Assembly: GCA_036937835.1 (NCBI GenBank)
Contig: CM072869.1
Span: 24,133,001 to 24,197,000, forward strand
Direction: 5' to 3'
Length of the DNA stretch: 64,000 bases
Source: Pampus argenteus
Lineage: Eukaryota; Chordata; Actinopteri; Scombriformes; Stromateidae
Below, piece after piece: positions 33,653 through 47,100 of this stretch; positions within the stretch are counted from its first letter, which is position 1; every line of letters begins with the position of its first letter. Both the position numbers and the translations under genes were made by a program. The notes beneath the pieces are model-generated. The model saw nothing but the letters and a program-made list of their open reading frames with translations. It had not been told where the DNA came from and ran no database searches.

Positions 33653-36051
33653 TTGTTGATGGCAAACATGGTTTTGATTGAAAATATTGCTCCTTGTTTA
33701 AGAAAAACTGTAGTTGTCAGCTTTGGCCTTCTCTCGCTGAGAGAAAGCTATTTTTAAAATGTTACAGTAAAAGCTGCAGGAAGCTCTCAGAAGTGGGTTT
33801 TTTGGTCCTAATCATTAGAAATCAGTTACTTGTTGATGGCAAACATGGTTTTGATTGAAAATATTGCTCCTTGTTTAAGAAAAACTGTAGTTGTCAGTTT
33901 TGGCCTGAGAGAAAGCTATTTTTACAAATGTTATAGTAAAAGCTGCAGGAAGCTCTCAGAAGTGAGTTTTTTGGTCCTAATCATTAGAAATCAGTTACTT
34001 GTTGATGGCAAACATGGTTTTGATTGAAAATATTGCTCCTTGTTTAAGAAAAACTGTAGTTGTCAGTTTTGGCCTGAGAGAAAGCTATTTTTACAAATGT
34101 TACAGTAAAAGCTGCAGGAAGCTCTCAGAAGTGAGTTTTTTGGTCCTAATCATTAGAAATCAGTTACTTGTTGATGGCAAACATGGTTTTGATTGAAAAT
34201 ATTGCTCCTTGTTTAAGAAAAACTGTAGTTGTCAGTTTTGGCCTGAGAGAAAGCTATTTTTACAAATGTTACAGTAAAAGCTGCAGGAAGCATTCAGAAG
34301 TGAGTTTTTTGCTCCTAATCATTAGAAATCCGTTACTTGTTGATGGCAAACATGGTTTTGATTGAAAATATTGCTCCTTGTTTAAGAAAAACTGTAGTTG
34401 TCAGCTTTGGCCTTCTCTCGCTGAGAGAAAGCTATTTTTAAAATGTTACAGTAAAAGCTGCAGGAAGCTCTCAGAAGTGAGTTTTTTGGTCCTAATCATT
34501 AGAAATCAGTTACTTGTTGATGGCAAACATGGTTTTGATTGAAAATATTGCTCCTTGTTTAAGAAAAACTGTAGTTGTCAGTTTTGGCCTGAGAGAAAGC
34601 TATTTTTACAAATGTTACAGTAAAAGCTGCAGGAAGCTCTCAGAAGTGAGTTTTTTGGTCCTAATCATTAGAAATCAGTTACTTGTTGATGGCAAACATG
34701 GTTTTGATTGAAAATATTGCTCCTTGTTTAAGAAAAACTGTAGTTGTCAGTTTTGGCCTGAGAGAAAGCTATTTTTACAAATGTTACAGTAAAAGCTGCA
34801 GGAAGCATTCAGAAGTGAGTTTTTTGCTCCTAATCATTAGAAATCAGTTACTTGTTGATGGCAAACATGGTTTTGATTGTAAAATATTGCTCCTTGTTTA
34901 AGAAAAACTGTAGTTGTCAGTTTTGGCCTGAGAGAAAGCTATTTTTACAAATGTTACAGTAAAAGCTGCAGGAAGCATTCAGAAGTGAGTTTTTTGCTCC
35001 TAATCATTAGAAATCAGTTACTTGTTGATGGCAAACATGGTTTTGATTGAAAATATTGCTCCTTGTTTAAGAAAAACTGTAGTTGTCAGTTTTGGCCTGA
35101 GAGAAAGCTATTTTTACAAATGTTACAGTAAAAGCTGCAGGAAGCTCTCAGAAGTGAGTTTTTTGGTCCTAATCATTAGAAATCAGTTACTTGTTGATGG
35201 CAAACATGGTTTTGATTGAAAATATTGCTCCTTGTTTAAGAAAAACTGTAGTTGTCAGTTTTGGCCTGAGAGAAAGCTATTTTTACAAATGTTACAGTAA
35301 AAGCTGCAGGAAGCTCTCAGAAGTGAGTTTTTTGGTCCTAATCATTAGAAATCAGTTACTTGTTGATGGCAAACATGGTTTTGATTGAAAATATTGCTCC
35401 TTGTTTAAGAAAAACTGTAGTTGTCAGTTTTGGCCTTCTCTCGCTGAGAGAAAGCTATTTTTAAAATGTTACAGTAAAAGCTGCAGGAAGCTCTCAGAAG
35501 TGAGTTTTTTGGTCCTAATCATTAGAAATCAGTTACTTGTTGATGGCAAACATGGTTTTGATTGTAAAATATTGCTCCTTGTTTAAGAAAAACTGTAGTT
35601 GTCAGTTTTGGCCTGAGAGAAAGCTATTTTTACAAATGTTACAGTAAAAGCTGCAGGAAGCATTCAGAAGTGAGTTTTTTGCTCCTAATCATTAGAAATC
35701 AGTTACTTGTTGATGGCAAACATGGTTTTGATTGAAAATATTGCTCCTTGTTTAAGAAAAACTGTAGTTGTCAGTTTTGGCCTGAGAGAAAGCTATTTTT
35801 ACAAATGTTACAGTAAAAGCTGCAGGAAGCTCTCAGAAGTGAGTTTTTTGGTCCTAATCATTAGAAATCAGTTACTTGTTGATGGCAAACATGGTTTTGA
35901 TTGAAAATATTGCTCCTTGTTTAAGAAAAACTGTAGTTGTCAGTTTTGGCCTGAGAGAAAGCTATTTTTACAAATGTTACAGTAAAAGCTGCAGGAAGCT
36001 CTCAGAAGTGAGTTTTTTGGTCCTAATCATTAGAAATCAGTTACTTGTTGA
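33653..36051 (+). repeat. Right-arm A/B block with a nested 685-bp repeat
   Basis: Monomers of 169, 170 and 177 bp. A 685-bp unit (169, 169, 177, 170) at 35,022-35,706 begins again at 35,707. The 170-bp form has GATTGTAAAATATTG (about 34,876 and 35,561), one base longer than usual. The variant GGAAGCATTCAG, absent from the left arm, is frequent. Confidence 0.85.
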
Positions 36052-37184
36052 TGGCAAACATGGTTTTGATTGAAAATATTGCTCCTTGTTTAAGAAAAAC
36101 TATAGTTGTCAGTTTTGGCCTTCTCTCGCCGAGAGAAAGCTATTTTTACAAATGTTACAGTAAAAGCTGCAGGAAGCTCTCAGAAGTGAGTTTTTTGGTC
36201 CTAATCATTAGAAATCAGTTACTTGTTGATGGCAAACATGGTTTTGTTTGAAAATATTGCTCCTTGTTTAAGAAAAACTATAGATGTCAGTTTTGGGCTT
36301 CTCTCGCCGAGAGAAAGCTATTTTTACAAATGTTACAGTAAAAGCTGCAGGAAGCTCTCAGAAGTGAGTTTTTTGCTCTTAATCATTAGAAATCAGTTAC
36401 TTGTTGATGGCAAACATGGTTTTGTTTGAAAATATTGCTCCTTGTTTAAGAAAAACTATAGTTGTCAGTTTTGGGCTTCTCTCGCCGAGAGAAAGCTATT
36501 TTTACAAATGTTACAGTAAAAGCTGCAGGAAGCTCTCAGAAGTGAGTTTTTTGGTCCTAATCATTAGAAATCAGTTACTTGTTGATGGCAAACATGGTTT
36601 TGTTTGTAAATATTGCTCCTTGTTTAAGAAAAACTATAGTTGTCAGTTTTGGGCTTCTCTCGCCGAGAGAAAGCTATTTTTACAAATGTTACAGTAAAAG
36701 CTGCAGGAAGCTCTCAGAAGTGTGTTTTTTGGTCCTAATCATTAGAAATCAGTTACTTGTTGATGGCAAACATGGTTTTGATTGAAAATATTGGTCCTTG
36801 TTTAAGAAAAACTATAGTTGTCAGTTTTGGGCTTCTCTCGCCGAGAGAAAGCTATTTTTACAAATGTTACAGTAAAAGCTGCAGGAAGCTCTCAGAAGTG
36901 AGTTTTTTGCTCTTAATCATTAGAAATCAGTTACTTGTTGATGGCAAACATGGTTTTGTTTGAAAATATTGCTCCTTGTTTAAGAAAAACTATAGTTGTC
37001 AGTTTTGGGCTTCTCTCGCCGAGAGAAAGCTATTTTTGCAAATGTTACAGTAAAAGCTGCAGGAAGCTCTCAGAAGTGAGTTTTTTGGTCCTAATCATTA
37101 GAAATCAGTTACTTGTTGATGGCAAACATGGTTTTGATTGAAAATATTGCTCCTTGTTTAAGAAAAACTATAGTTGTCAGTTTT
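36052..37184 (+). repeat. Class D block embedded in A/B DNA, copy of 32,236-33,368
   Basis: About 1.13 kb of class D matches 32,236-33,368 at offset 3,816, including the private markers TTTGTAAATATTG, GTGTGTTTTTTGG and TTTTTGCAAATG. Both edges are hybrid monomers: entry follows an A-type TTGTTGATGG (proximal copy has TTCTTGATGG), exit is a monomer that begins CTATAG like D and continues CTCGCTGAGAG with TTTTTAAAATG like B. Confidence 0.9.
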
Positions 37185-37796
37185 GGCCTTCTCTCGCTGA
37201 GAGAAAGCTATTTTTAAAATGTTACAGTAAAAGCTGCAGGAAGCTCTCAGAAGTGAGTTTTTTGGTCCTAATCATTAGAAATCAGTTACTTGTTGATGGC
37301 AAACATGGTTTTGATTGAAAATATTGCTCCTTGTTTAAGAAAAACTGTAGTTGTCAGTTTTGGCCTGAGAGAAAGCTATTTTTACAAATGTTACAGTAAA
37401 AGCTGCAGGAAGCATTCAGAAGTGAGTTTTTTGGTCCTAATCATTAGAAATCAGTTACTTGTTGATGGCAAACATGGTTTTGATTGAAAATATTGCTCCT
37501 TGTTTAAGAAAAACTGTAGTTGTTAGTTTTGGCCTGAGAGAAAGCTATTTTTACAAATGTTACAGTAAAAGCTGCAGGAAGCATTCAGAAGTGAGTTTTT
37601 TGGTCCTAATCATTAGAAATCAGTTACTTGTTGATGGCAAACATGGTTTTGATTGAAAATATTGCTCCTTGTTTAAGAAAAACTGTAGTTGTTAGTTTTG
37701 GCCTGAGAGAAAGCTATTTTTACAAATGTTACAGTAAAAGCTGCAGGAAGCTCTCAGAAGTGAGTTTTTTGGTCCTAATCATTAGAAATCAGTTAC

Positions 37797-39852
37797 TTGT
37801 TGATGGCAAACATGGTTTTGATTGAAAATATTGCTCCTTGTTTAAGAAAAACTGTAGTTGTCAGTTTTGGCCTGAGAGAAAGATATATTTACAAATGTTA
37901 CAGTAAAAGCTGCAGGAAGCTCTCAGAAGTGAGTTTTGGTCCTAATCATTAGAAATCAGTTACTTGTTGATGGCAAACATGGTTTTGATTGAAAATATTG
38001 CTCCTTGTTTAAGAAAAACTGTAATTGTCAGCTTTGGCCTTCTCTCGCTGAGAGAAAGCTATTTTTAAAATGTTACAGTAAAAGCTGCAGGAAGCTCTCA
38101 GAAGTGAGTTTTTTGGTCCTAATCATTAGAAATCAGTTACTTGTTGATGGCAAACATGGTTTTGATTGAAAATATTGCTCCTTGTTTAAGAAAAACTGTA
38201 GTTGTCAGTTTTGGCCTGAGAGAAAGCTATTTTTACAAATGTTACAGTAAAAGCTGCAGGAAGCTCTCAGAAGTGAGTTTTTTGGTCCTAATCATTAGAA
38301 ATCAGTTACTTGTTGATGGCAAACATGGTTTTGATTGAAAATATTGCTCCTTGTTTAAGAAAAACTGTAGTTGTCAGTTTTGGCCTGAGAGAAAGCTATT
38401 TTTACAAATGTTACAGTAAAAGCTGCAGGAAGCTCTCAGAAGTGAGTTTTTTGGTCCTAATCATTAGAAATCAGTTACTTGTTGATGGCAAACATGGTTT
38501 TGATTGAAAATATTGCTCCTTGTTTAAGAAAAACTGTAGTTGTCAGTTTTGGCCTGAGAGAAAGCTATTTTTACAAATGTTACAGTAAAAGCTGCAGGAA
38601 GCATTCAGAAGTGAGTTTTTTGCTCCTAATCATTAGAAATCCGTTACTTGTTGATGGCAAACATGGTTTTGATTGAAAATATTGCTCCTTGTTTAAGAAA
38701 AACTGTAGTTGTCAGCTTTGGCCTTCTCTCGCTGAGAGAAAGCTATTTTTAAAATGTTACAGTAAAAGCTGCAGGAAGCTCTCAGAAGTGAGTTTTTTGG
38801 TCCTAATCATTAGAAATCAGTTACTTGTTGATGGCAAACATGGTTTTGATTGAAAATATTGCTCCTTGTTTAAGAAAAACTGTAGTTGTCAGTTTTGGCC
38901 TGAGAGAAAGCTATATTTACAAATGTTACAGTAAAAGCTGCAGGAAGCTCTCAGAAGTGAGTTTTGGTCCTAATCATTAGAAATCAGTTACTTGTTGATG
39001 GCAAACATGGTTTTGATTGAAAATATTGCTCCTTGTTTAAGAAAAACTGTAATTGTCAGCTTTGGCCTTCTCTCGCTGAGAGAAAGCTATTTTTAAAATG
39101 TTACAGTAAAAGCTGCAGGAAGCTCTCAGAAGTGAGTTTTTTGGTCCTAATCATTAGAAATCAGTTACTTGTTGATGGCAAACATGGTTTTGATTGAAAA
39201 TATTGCTCCTTGTTTAAGAAAAACTGTAGTTGTCAGTTTTGGCCTGAGAGAAAGCTATTTTTACAAATGTTACAGTAAAAGCTGCAGGAAGCTCTCAGAA
39301 GTGAGTTTTTTGGTCCTAATCATTAGAAATCAGTTACTTGTTGATGGCAAACATGGTTTTGATTGAAAATATTGCTCCTTGTTTAAGAAAAACTGTAGTT
39401 GTCAGTTTTGGCCTGAGAGAAAGCTATTTTTACAAATGTTACAGTAAAAGCTGCAGGAAGCTCTCAGAAGTGAGTTTTTTGGTCCTAATCATTAGAAATC
39501 AGTTACTTGTTGATGGCAAACATGGTTTTGATTGAAAATATTGCTCCTTGTTTAAGAAAAACTGTAGTTGTCAGTTTTGGCCTGAGAGAAAGCTATTTTT
39601 ACAAATGTTACAGTAAAAGCTGCAGGAAGCATTCAGAAGTGAGTTTTTTGCTCCTAATCATTAGAAATCCGTTACTTGTTGATGGCAAACATGGTTTTGA
39701 TTGAAAATATTGCTCCTTGTTTAAGAAAAACTGTAGTTGTCAGCTTTGGCCTTCTCTCGCTGAGAGAAAGCTATTTTTAAAATGTTACAGTAAAAGCTGC
39801 AGGAAGCTCTCAGAAGTGAGTTTTTTGGTCCTAATCATTAGAAATCAGTTAC
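37797..39852 (+). repeat. 1,028-bp six-monomer repeat, two copies
   Basis: Copies 37,797-38,824 and 38,825-39,852. Each has one 167-bp monomer with GCTATATTTAC or GATATATTTAC plus GAGTTTTGG, then a 177-bp monomer with CTGTAATTGTCAGCTTTGG, three 169-bp monomers and a closing 177-bp monomer. The GATATATTTAC change near 37,882 distinguishes the first. Confidence 0.87.
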
Positions 39853-41045
39853 TTGTTGATGGCAAACATGGTTTTGATTGAAAATATTGCTCCTTGTTTA
39901 AGAAAAACTGTAGTTGTCAGTTTTGGCCTGAGAGAAAGCTATTTTTACAAATGTTACAGTAAAAGCTGCAGGAAGCTCTCAGAAGTGAGTTTTTTGGTCC
40001 TAATCATTAGAAATCAGTTACTTGTTGATGGCAAACATGGTTTTGATTGAAAATATTGCTCCTTGTTTAAGAAAAACTGTAGTTGTCAGTTTTGGCCTGA
40101 GAGAAAGCTATTTTTACAAATGTTACAGTAAAAGCTGCAGGAAGCATTCAGAAGTGAGTTTTTTGCTCCCAATCATTAGAAATCAGTTACTTGTTGATGG
40201 CAAACATGGTTTTGATTGTAAAATATTGCTCCTTGTTTAAGAAAAACTGTAGTTGTCAGTTTTGGCCTGAGAGAAAGCTATTTTTACAAATGTTACAGTA
40301 AAAGCTGCAGGAAGCATTCAGAAGTGAGTTTTTTGCTCCTAATCATTAGAAATCCGTTACTTGTTGATGGCAAACATGGTTTTGATTGAAAATATTGCTC
40401 CTTGTTTAAGAAAAACTGTAGTTGTCAGCTTTGGCCTTCTCTCGCTGAGAGAAAGCTATTTTTAAAATGTTACAGTAAAAGCTGCAGGAAGCTCTCAGAA
40501 GTGAGTTTTTTGGTCCTAATCATTAGAAATCAGTTACTTGTTGATGGCAAACATGGTTTTGATTGAAAATATTGCTCCTTGTTTAAGAAAAACTGTAGTT
40601 GTCAGTTTTGGCCTGAGAGAAAGCTATTTTTACAAATGTTACAGTAAAAGCTGCAGGAAGCTCTCAGAAGTGAGTTTTTTGGTCCTAATCATTAGAAATC
40701 AGTTACTTGTTGATGGCAAACATGGTTTTGATTGAAAATATTGCTCCTTGTTTAAGAAAAACTGTAGTTGTCAGTTTTGGCCTGAGAGAAAGCTATTTTT
40801 ACAAATGTTACAGTAAAAGCTGCAGGAAGCATTCAGAAGTGAGTTTTTTGCTCCCAATCATTAGAAATCAGTTACTTGTTGATGGCAAACATGGTTTTGA
40901 TTGTAAAATATTGCTCCTTGTTTAAGAAAAACTGTAGTTGTCAGTTTTGGCCTGAGAGAAAGCTATTTTTACAAATGTTACAGTAAAAGCTGCAGGAAGC
41001 ATTCAGAAGTGAGTTTTTTGCTCCTAATCATTAGAAATCAGTTAC
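39853..41045 (+). repeat. 685-bp four-monomer repeat
   Basis: Monomers 169, 169, 170, 177 from 39,853; the first three repeat from 40,538. The private change GCTCCCAATC recurs at about 40,166 and 40,851. The same unit occurs again as pairs starting 46,177/46,862 and 49,428/50,113. Confidence 0.85.
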
Positions 41046-42067
41046 TTGTTGATGGCAAACATGGTTTTGATTGAAAATATTGCTCCTTGTTTAAGAAAAA
41101 CTGTAGTTGTCAGTTTTGGCCTGAGAGAAAGCTATTTTTACAAATGTTACAGTAAAAGCTGCAGGAAGCTCTCAGAAGTGAGTTTTTTGGTCCTAATCAT
41201 TAGAAATCAGTTACTTGTTGATGGCAAACATGGTTTTGATTGAAAATATTGCTCCTTGTTTAAGAAAAACTGTAGTTGTCAGTTTTGGCCTGAGAGAAAG
41301 CTATTTTTACAAATGTTACAGTAAAAGCTGCAGGAAGCTCTCAGAAGTGAGTTTTTTGGTCCTAATCATTAGAAATAAGTTACTTGTTGATGGCAAACAT
41401 GATTTTGATTGTAAATATTGCTCCTTGTTTAAGAAAAACTGTAGTTGTTAGTTTTGGCCTGAGAGAAAGCTATTTTTACAAATGTTACAGTAAAAGCTGC
41501 AGGAAGCTCTCAGAAGTGAGTTTTTTGGTCCTAATCATTAGAAATCAGTTACTTGTTGATGGCAAACATGGTTTTGATTGAAAATATTGCTCCTTGTTTA
41601 AGAAAAACTGTAGTTGTCAGTTTTGGCCTGAGAGAAAGCTATTTTTACAAATGTTACAGTAAAAGCTGCAGGAAGCATTCAGAAGTGAGTTTTTTGCTCC
41701 TAATCATTAGAAATCCGTTACTTGTTGATGGCAAACATGGTTTTGATTGAAAATATTGCTCCTTGTTTAAGAAAAACTGTAGTTGTCAGCTTTGGCCTTC
41801 TCTCGCTGAGAGAAAGATATTTTTAAAATGTTACAGTAAAAGCTGCAGGAAGCTCTCAGAAGTGAGTTTTTTGGTCCTAATCATTAGAAATCAGTTACTT
41901 GTTGATGGCAAACATGGTTTTGATTGAAAATATTGCTCCTTGTTTAAGAAAAACTGTAGTTGTCAGTTTTGGCCTGAGAGAAAGCTATTTTTACAAATGT
42001 TACAGTAAAAGCTGCAGGAAGCTCTCAGAAGTGAGTTTTTTGGTCCTAATCATTAGAAATCAGTTAC

Positions 42068-43099
42068 TTGTTGATGGCAAACATGGTTTTGATTGAAAAT
42101 ATTGCTCCTTGTTTAAGAAAAACTGTAGTTGTCAGTTTTGGCCTGAGAGAAAGCTATTTTTACAAATGTTACAGTAAAAGCTGCAGGAAGCATTCAGAAG
42201 TGAGTTTTTTGCTCCTAATCATTAGAAATCAGTTACTTGTTGATGGCAAACATGGTTTTGATTGTAAAATATTGCTCCTTGTTTAAGAAAAACTGTAGAT
42301 GTCAGTTTTGGCCTGAGAGAAAGCTATTTTTACAAATGTTACAGTAAAAGCTGCAGGAAGCATTCAGAAGTGAGTTTTTTGCTCCTAATCATTAGAAATC
42401 AGTTACTTGTTGATGGCAAACATGGTTTTGATTGAAAATATTGCTCCTTGTTTAAGAAAAACTGTAGTTGTCAGTTTTGGCCTTCTCTCGCTGAGAGAAA
42501 GCTATTTTTAAAATGTTACAGTAAAAGCTGCAGGAAGCTCTCAGAAGTGAGTTTTTTGGTCCTAATCATTAGAAATCAGTTACTTGTTGATGGCAAACAT
42601 GGTTTTGATTGAAAATATTGCTCCTTGTTTAAGAAAAACTGTAGTTGTCAGTTTTGGCCTGAGAGAAAGCTATATTTACAAATGTTACAGTAAAAGCTGC
42701 AGGAAGCATTCAGAAGTGAGTTTTTTGCTCCTAATCATTAGAAATCAGTTACTTGTTGATGGCAAACATGGTTTTGATTGTAAAATATTGCTCCTTGTTT
42801 AAGAAAAACTGTAGATGTCAGTTTTGGCCTGAGAGAAAGCTATTTTTACAAATGTTACAGTAAAAGCTGCAGGAAGCATTCAGAAGTGAGTTTTTTGCTC
42901 CTAATCATTAGAAATCAGTTACTTGTTGATGGCAAACATGGTTTTGATTGAAAATATTGCTCCTTGTTTAAGAAAAACTGTAGTTGTCAGTTTTGGCCTT
43001 CTCTCGCTGAGAGAAAGCTATTTTTAAAATGTTACAGTAAAAGCTGCAGGAAGCTCTCAGAAGTGAGTTTTTTGGTCCTAATCATTAGAAATCAGTTAC
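42068..43099 (+). repeat. 516-bp three-monomer repeat, two copies
   Basis: Monomers 169, 170 and 177 bp starting 42,068 and 42,584. The private change CTGTAGATGTCAG recurs at 42,295 and 42,811. A third unit starting at 43,100 has diverged into the ATGATTTTGATTG variant. Confidence 0.83.
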
Positions 43100-44114
43100 T
43101 TGTTGATGGCAAACATGGTTTTGATTGAAAATATTGCTCCTTGTTTAAGAAAAACTGTAGTTGTCAGTTTTGGCCTGAGAGAAAGCTATATTTACAAATG
43201 TTACAGTAAAAGCTGCAGGAAGCTCTCAGAAGTGAGTTTATTGGTCCTAATCATTAGAAATAAGTTACTTGTTGATGGCAAACATGATTTTGATTGTAAA
43301 TATTGCTCCTTGTTTAAGAAAAACTGTAGTTGTTAGTTTTGGCCTGAGAGAAAGCTATTTTTACAAATGTTACAGTAAAAGCTGCAGGAAGCTCTCAGAA
43401 GTGAGTTTTTTGGTCCTAATCATTAGAAATCAGTTACTTGTTGATGGCAAACATGGTTTTGATTGAAAATATTGCTCCTTGTTTAAGAAAAACTGTAGTT
43501 GTCAGTTTTGGCCTGAGAGAAAGCTATATTTACAAATGTTACAGTAAAAGCTGCAGGAAGCTCTCAGAAGTGAGTTTTGGTCCTAATCATTAGAAATCAG
43601 TTACTTGTTGATGGCAAACATGGTTTTGATTGAAAATATTGCTCCTTGTTTAAGAAAAACTGTAGTTGTCAGCTTTGGCCTTCTCTCGCTGAGAGAAAGC
43701 TATTTTTAAAATGTTACAGTAAAAGCTGCAGGAAGCTCTCAGAAGTGAGTTTTTTGGTCCTAATCATTAGAAATCAGTTACTTGTTGATGGCAAACATAT
43801 TTTTGATTGAAAATATTGCTCCTTGTTTAAGAAAAACTGTAGTTGTCAGTTTTGGCCTGAGAGAAAGCTATTTTTACAAATGTTACAGTAAAAGCTGCAG
43901 GAAGCTCTCAGAAGTGAGTTTTTTGGTCCTAATCATTAGAAATCAGTTACTTGTTGATGGCAAACATGGTTTTGATTGAAAATATTGCTCCTTGTTTAAG
44001 AAAAACTGTAGTTGTCAGTTTTGGCCTGAGAGAAAGCTATTTTTACAAATGTTACAGTAAAAGCTGCAGGAAGCATTCAGAAGTGAGTTTTTTGCTCCTA
44101 ATCATTAGAAATCC

Positions 44115-47100
44115 GTTACTTGTTGATGGCAAACATGGTTTTGATTGAAAATATTGCTCCTTGTTTAAGAAAAACTGTAGTTGTCAGCTTTGGCCTTCTC
44201 TCGCTGAGAGAAAGCTATTTTTAAAATGTTACAGTAAAAGCTGCAGGAAGCTCTCAGAAGTGAGTTTTTTGGTTCTAATCATTAGAAATCAGTTACTTGT
44301 TGATGGCAAACATGGTTTTGATTGAAAATATTGCTCCTTGTTTAAGAAAAACTGTAGTTGTCAGTTTTGGCCTGAGAGAAAGCTATTTTTACAAATGTTA
44401 CAGTAAAAGCTGCAGGAAGCTCTCAGAAGTAAGTTTTTCGGTCCTAATCATTAGAAATCAGTTACTTGTTGATGGCAAACATGGTTTTGATTGAAAATAT
44501 TGCTCCTTGTTTAAGAAAAACTGTAGTTGTCAGTTTTGGCCTGAGAGAAAGCTATTTTTACAAATGTTACAGTAAAAGCTGCAGGAAGCTCTCAGAAGTG
44601 AGTTTTTTGGTCCTAATCATTAGAAATCAGTTACTTGTTGATGGCAAACATGATTTTGATTGAAAATATTGCTCCTTGTTTAAGAAAAACTGTAGTTGTC
44701 AGTTTTGGCCTTCTCTCCCTGAGAGAAAGCTATTTTTAAAATGTTACAGTAAAAGCTGCAGGAAGCTCTCAGAAGTGAGTTTTTTGGTCCTAATCATTAG
44801 AAATCAGTTACTTGTTGATGGCAAACATGGTTTTGATTGAAAATATTGCTCCTTGTTTAAGAAAAACTGTAGTTGTCAGTTTTGGCCTTCTCTCGCTGAG
44901 AGAAAGCTATTTTTAAAATGTTACAGTAAAAGCTGCAGGAAGCTCTCAGAAGTGAGTTTTTTGGTCCTAATCATTAGAAATCAGTTACTTGTTGATGGCA
45001 AACATGGTTTTGATTGAAAATATTGCTCCTTGTTTAAGAAAAACTGTAGTTGTCAGTTTTGGCCTGAGAGAAAGCTATATTTACAAATGTTACAGTAAAA
45101 GCTGCAGGAAGCTCTCAGAAGTGAGTTTTTTGGTCCTAATCATTAGAAATAAGTTACTTGTTGATGGCAAACATGATTTTGATTGTAAATATTGCTCCTT
45201 GTTTAAGAAAAACTGTAGTTGTTAGTTTTGGCCTGAGAGAAAGCTATTTTTACAAATGTTACAGTAAAAGCTGCAGGAAGCTCTCAGAAGTGAGTTTTTT
45301 GGTCCTAATCATTAGAAATCAGTTACTTGTTGATGGCAAACATGGTTTTGATTGTAAAATATTGCTCCTTGTTTAAGAAAAACTGTAGTTGTCAGTTTTG
45401 GCCTGAGAGAAAGCTATATTTACAAATGTTACAGTAAAAGCTGCAGGAAGCTCTCAGAAGTGAGTTTTGGTCCTAATCATTAGAAATCAGTTACTTGTTG
45501 ATGGCAAACATGGTTTTGATTGAAAATATTGCTCCTTGTTTAAGAAAAACTGTAGTTGTCAGTTTTGGCCTGAGAGAAAGCTATATTTACAAATGTTACA
45601 GTAAAAGCTGCAGGAAGCTCTCAGAAGTGAGTTTTTTGGTCCTAATCATTAGAAATAAGTTACTTGTTGATGGCAAACATGATTTTGATTGTAAATATTG
45701 CTCCTTGTTTAAGAAAAACTGTAGTTGTTAGTTTTGGCCTGAGAGAAAGCTATTTTTACAAATGTTACAGTAAAAGCTGCAGGAAGCTCTCAGAAGTGAG
45801 TTTTTTGGTCCTAATCATTAGAAATCAGTTACTTGTTGATGGCAAACATGGTTTTGATTGAAAATATTGCTCCTTGTTTAAGAAAAACTGTAGTTGTCAG
45901 TTTTGGCCTGAGAGAAAGCTATATTTACAAATGTTACAGTAAAAGCTGCAGGAAGCTCTCAGAAGTGAGTTTTGGTCCTAATCATTAGAAATCAGTTACT
46001 TGTTGATGGCAAACATGGTTTTGATTGAAAATATTGCTCCTTGTTTAAGAAAAACTGTAGTTGTCAGCTTTGGCCTTCTCTCGCTGAGAGAAAGCTATTT
46101 TTAAAATGTTACAGTAAAAGCTGCAGGAAGCTCTCAGAAGTGAGTTTTTTGGTCCTAATCATTAGAAATCAGTTACTTGTTGATGGCAAACATGGTTTTG
46201 ATTGAAAATATTGCTCCTTGTTTAAGAAAAACTGTAGTTGTCAGTTTTGGCCTGAGAGAAAGCTATTTTTACAAATGTTACAGTAAAAGCTGCAGGAAGC
46301 TCTCAGAAGTGAGTTTTTTGGTCCTAATCATTAGAAATCAGTTACTTGTTGATGGCAAACATGGTTTTGATTGAAAATATTGCTCCTTGTTTAAGAAAAA
46401 CTGTAGTTGTCAGTTTTGGCCTGAGAGAAAGCTATTTTTACAAATGTTACAGTAAAAGCTGCAGGAAGCATTCAGAAGTGAGTTTTTTGCTCCCAATCAT
46501 TAGAAATCAGTTACTTGTTGATGGCAAACATGGTTTTGATTGTAAAATATTGCTCCTTGTTTAAGAAAAACTGTAGTTGTCAGTTTTGGCCTGAGAGAAA
46601 GCTATTTTTACAAATGTTACAGTAAAAGCTGCAGGAAGCATTCAGAAGTGAGTTTTTTGCTCCTAATCATTAGAAATCCGTTACTTGTTGATGGCAAACA
46701 TGGTTTTGATTGAAAATATTGCTCCTTGTTTAAGAAAAACTGTAGTTGTCAGCTTTGGCCTTCTCTCGCTGAGAGAAAGCTATTTTTAAAATGTTACAGT
46801 AAAAGCTGCAGGAAGCTCTCAGAAGTGAGTTTTTTGGTCCTAATCATTAGAAATCAGTTACTTGTTGATGGCAAACATGGTTTTGATTGAAAATATTGCT
46901 CCTTGTTTAAGAAAAACTGTAGTTGTCAGTTTTGGCCTGAGAGAAAGCTATTTTTACAAATGTTACAGTAAAAGCTGCAGGAAGCTCTCAGAAGTGAGTT
47001 TTTTGGTCCTAATCATTAGAAATCAGTTACTTGTTGATGGCAAACATGGTTTTGATTGAAAATATTGCTCCTTGTTTAAGAAAAACTGTAGTTGTCAGTT

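Larger units (their letters stand above)
28531..34586 (+). repeat. 4,239-bp segmental repeat (ends duplicated)
   Basis: Bases 28,531-30,347 recur at 32,770-34,586 (offset 4,239), crossing the same D-to-A/B boundary with the same private changes (GTGGGTTTTTTGG, GTTATAGTAAAAG, TTCTCTTGCCGAG, GTAAATGCTGCAGG). The copy ends where the proximal monomer turns D (GGGCTTC) and the distal one stays A (GGCCTGAG). Confidence 0.9.
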
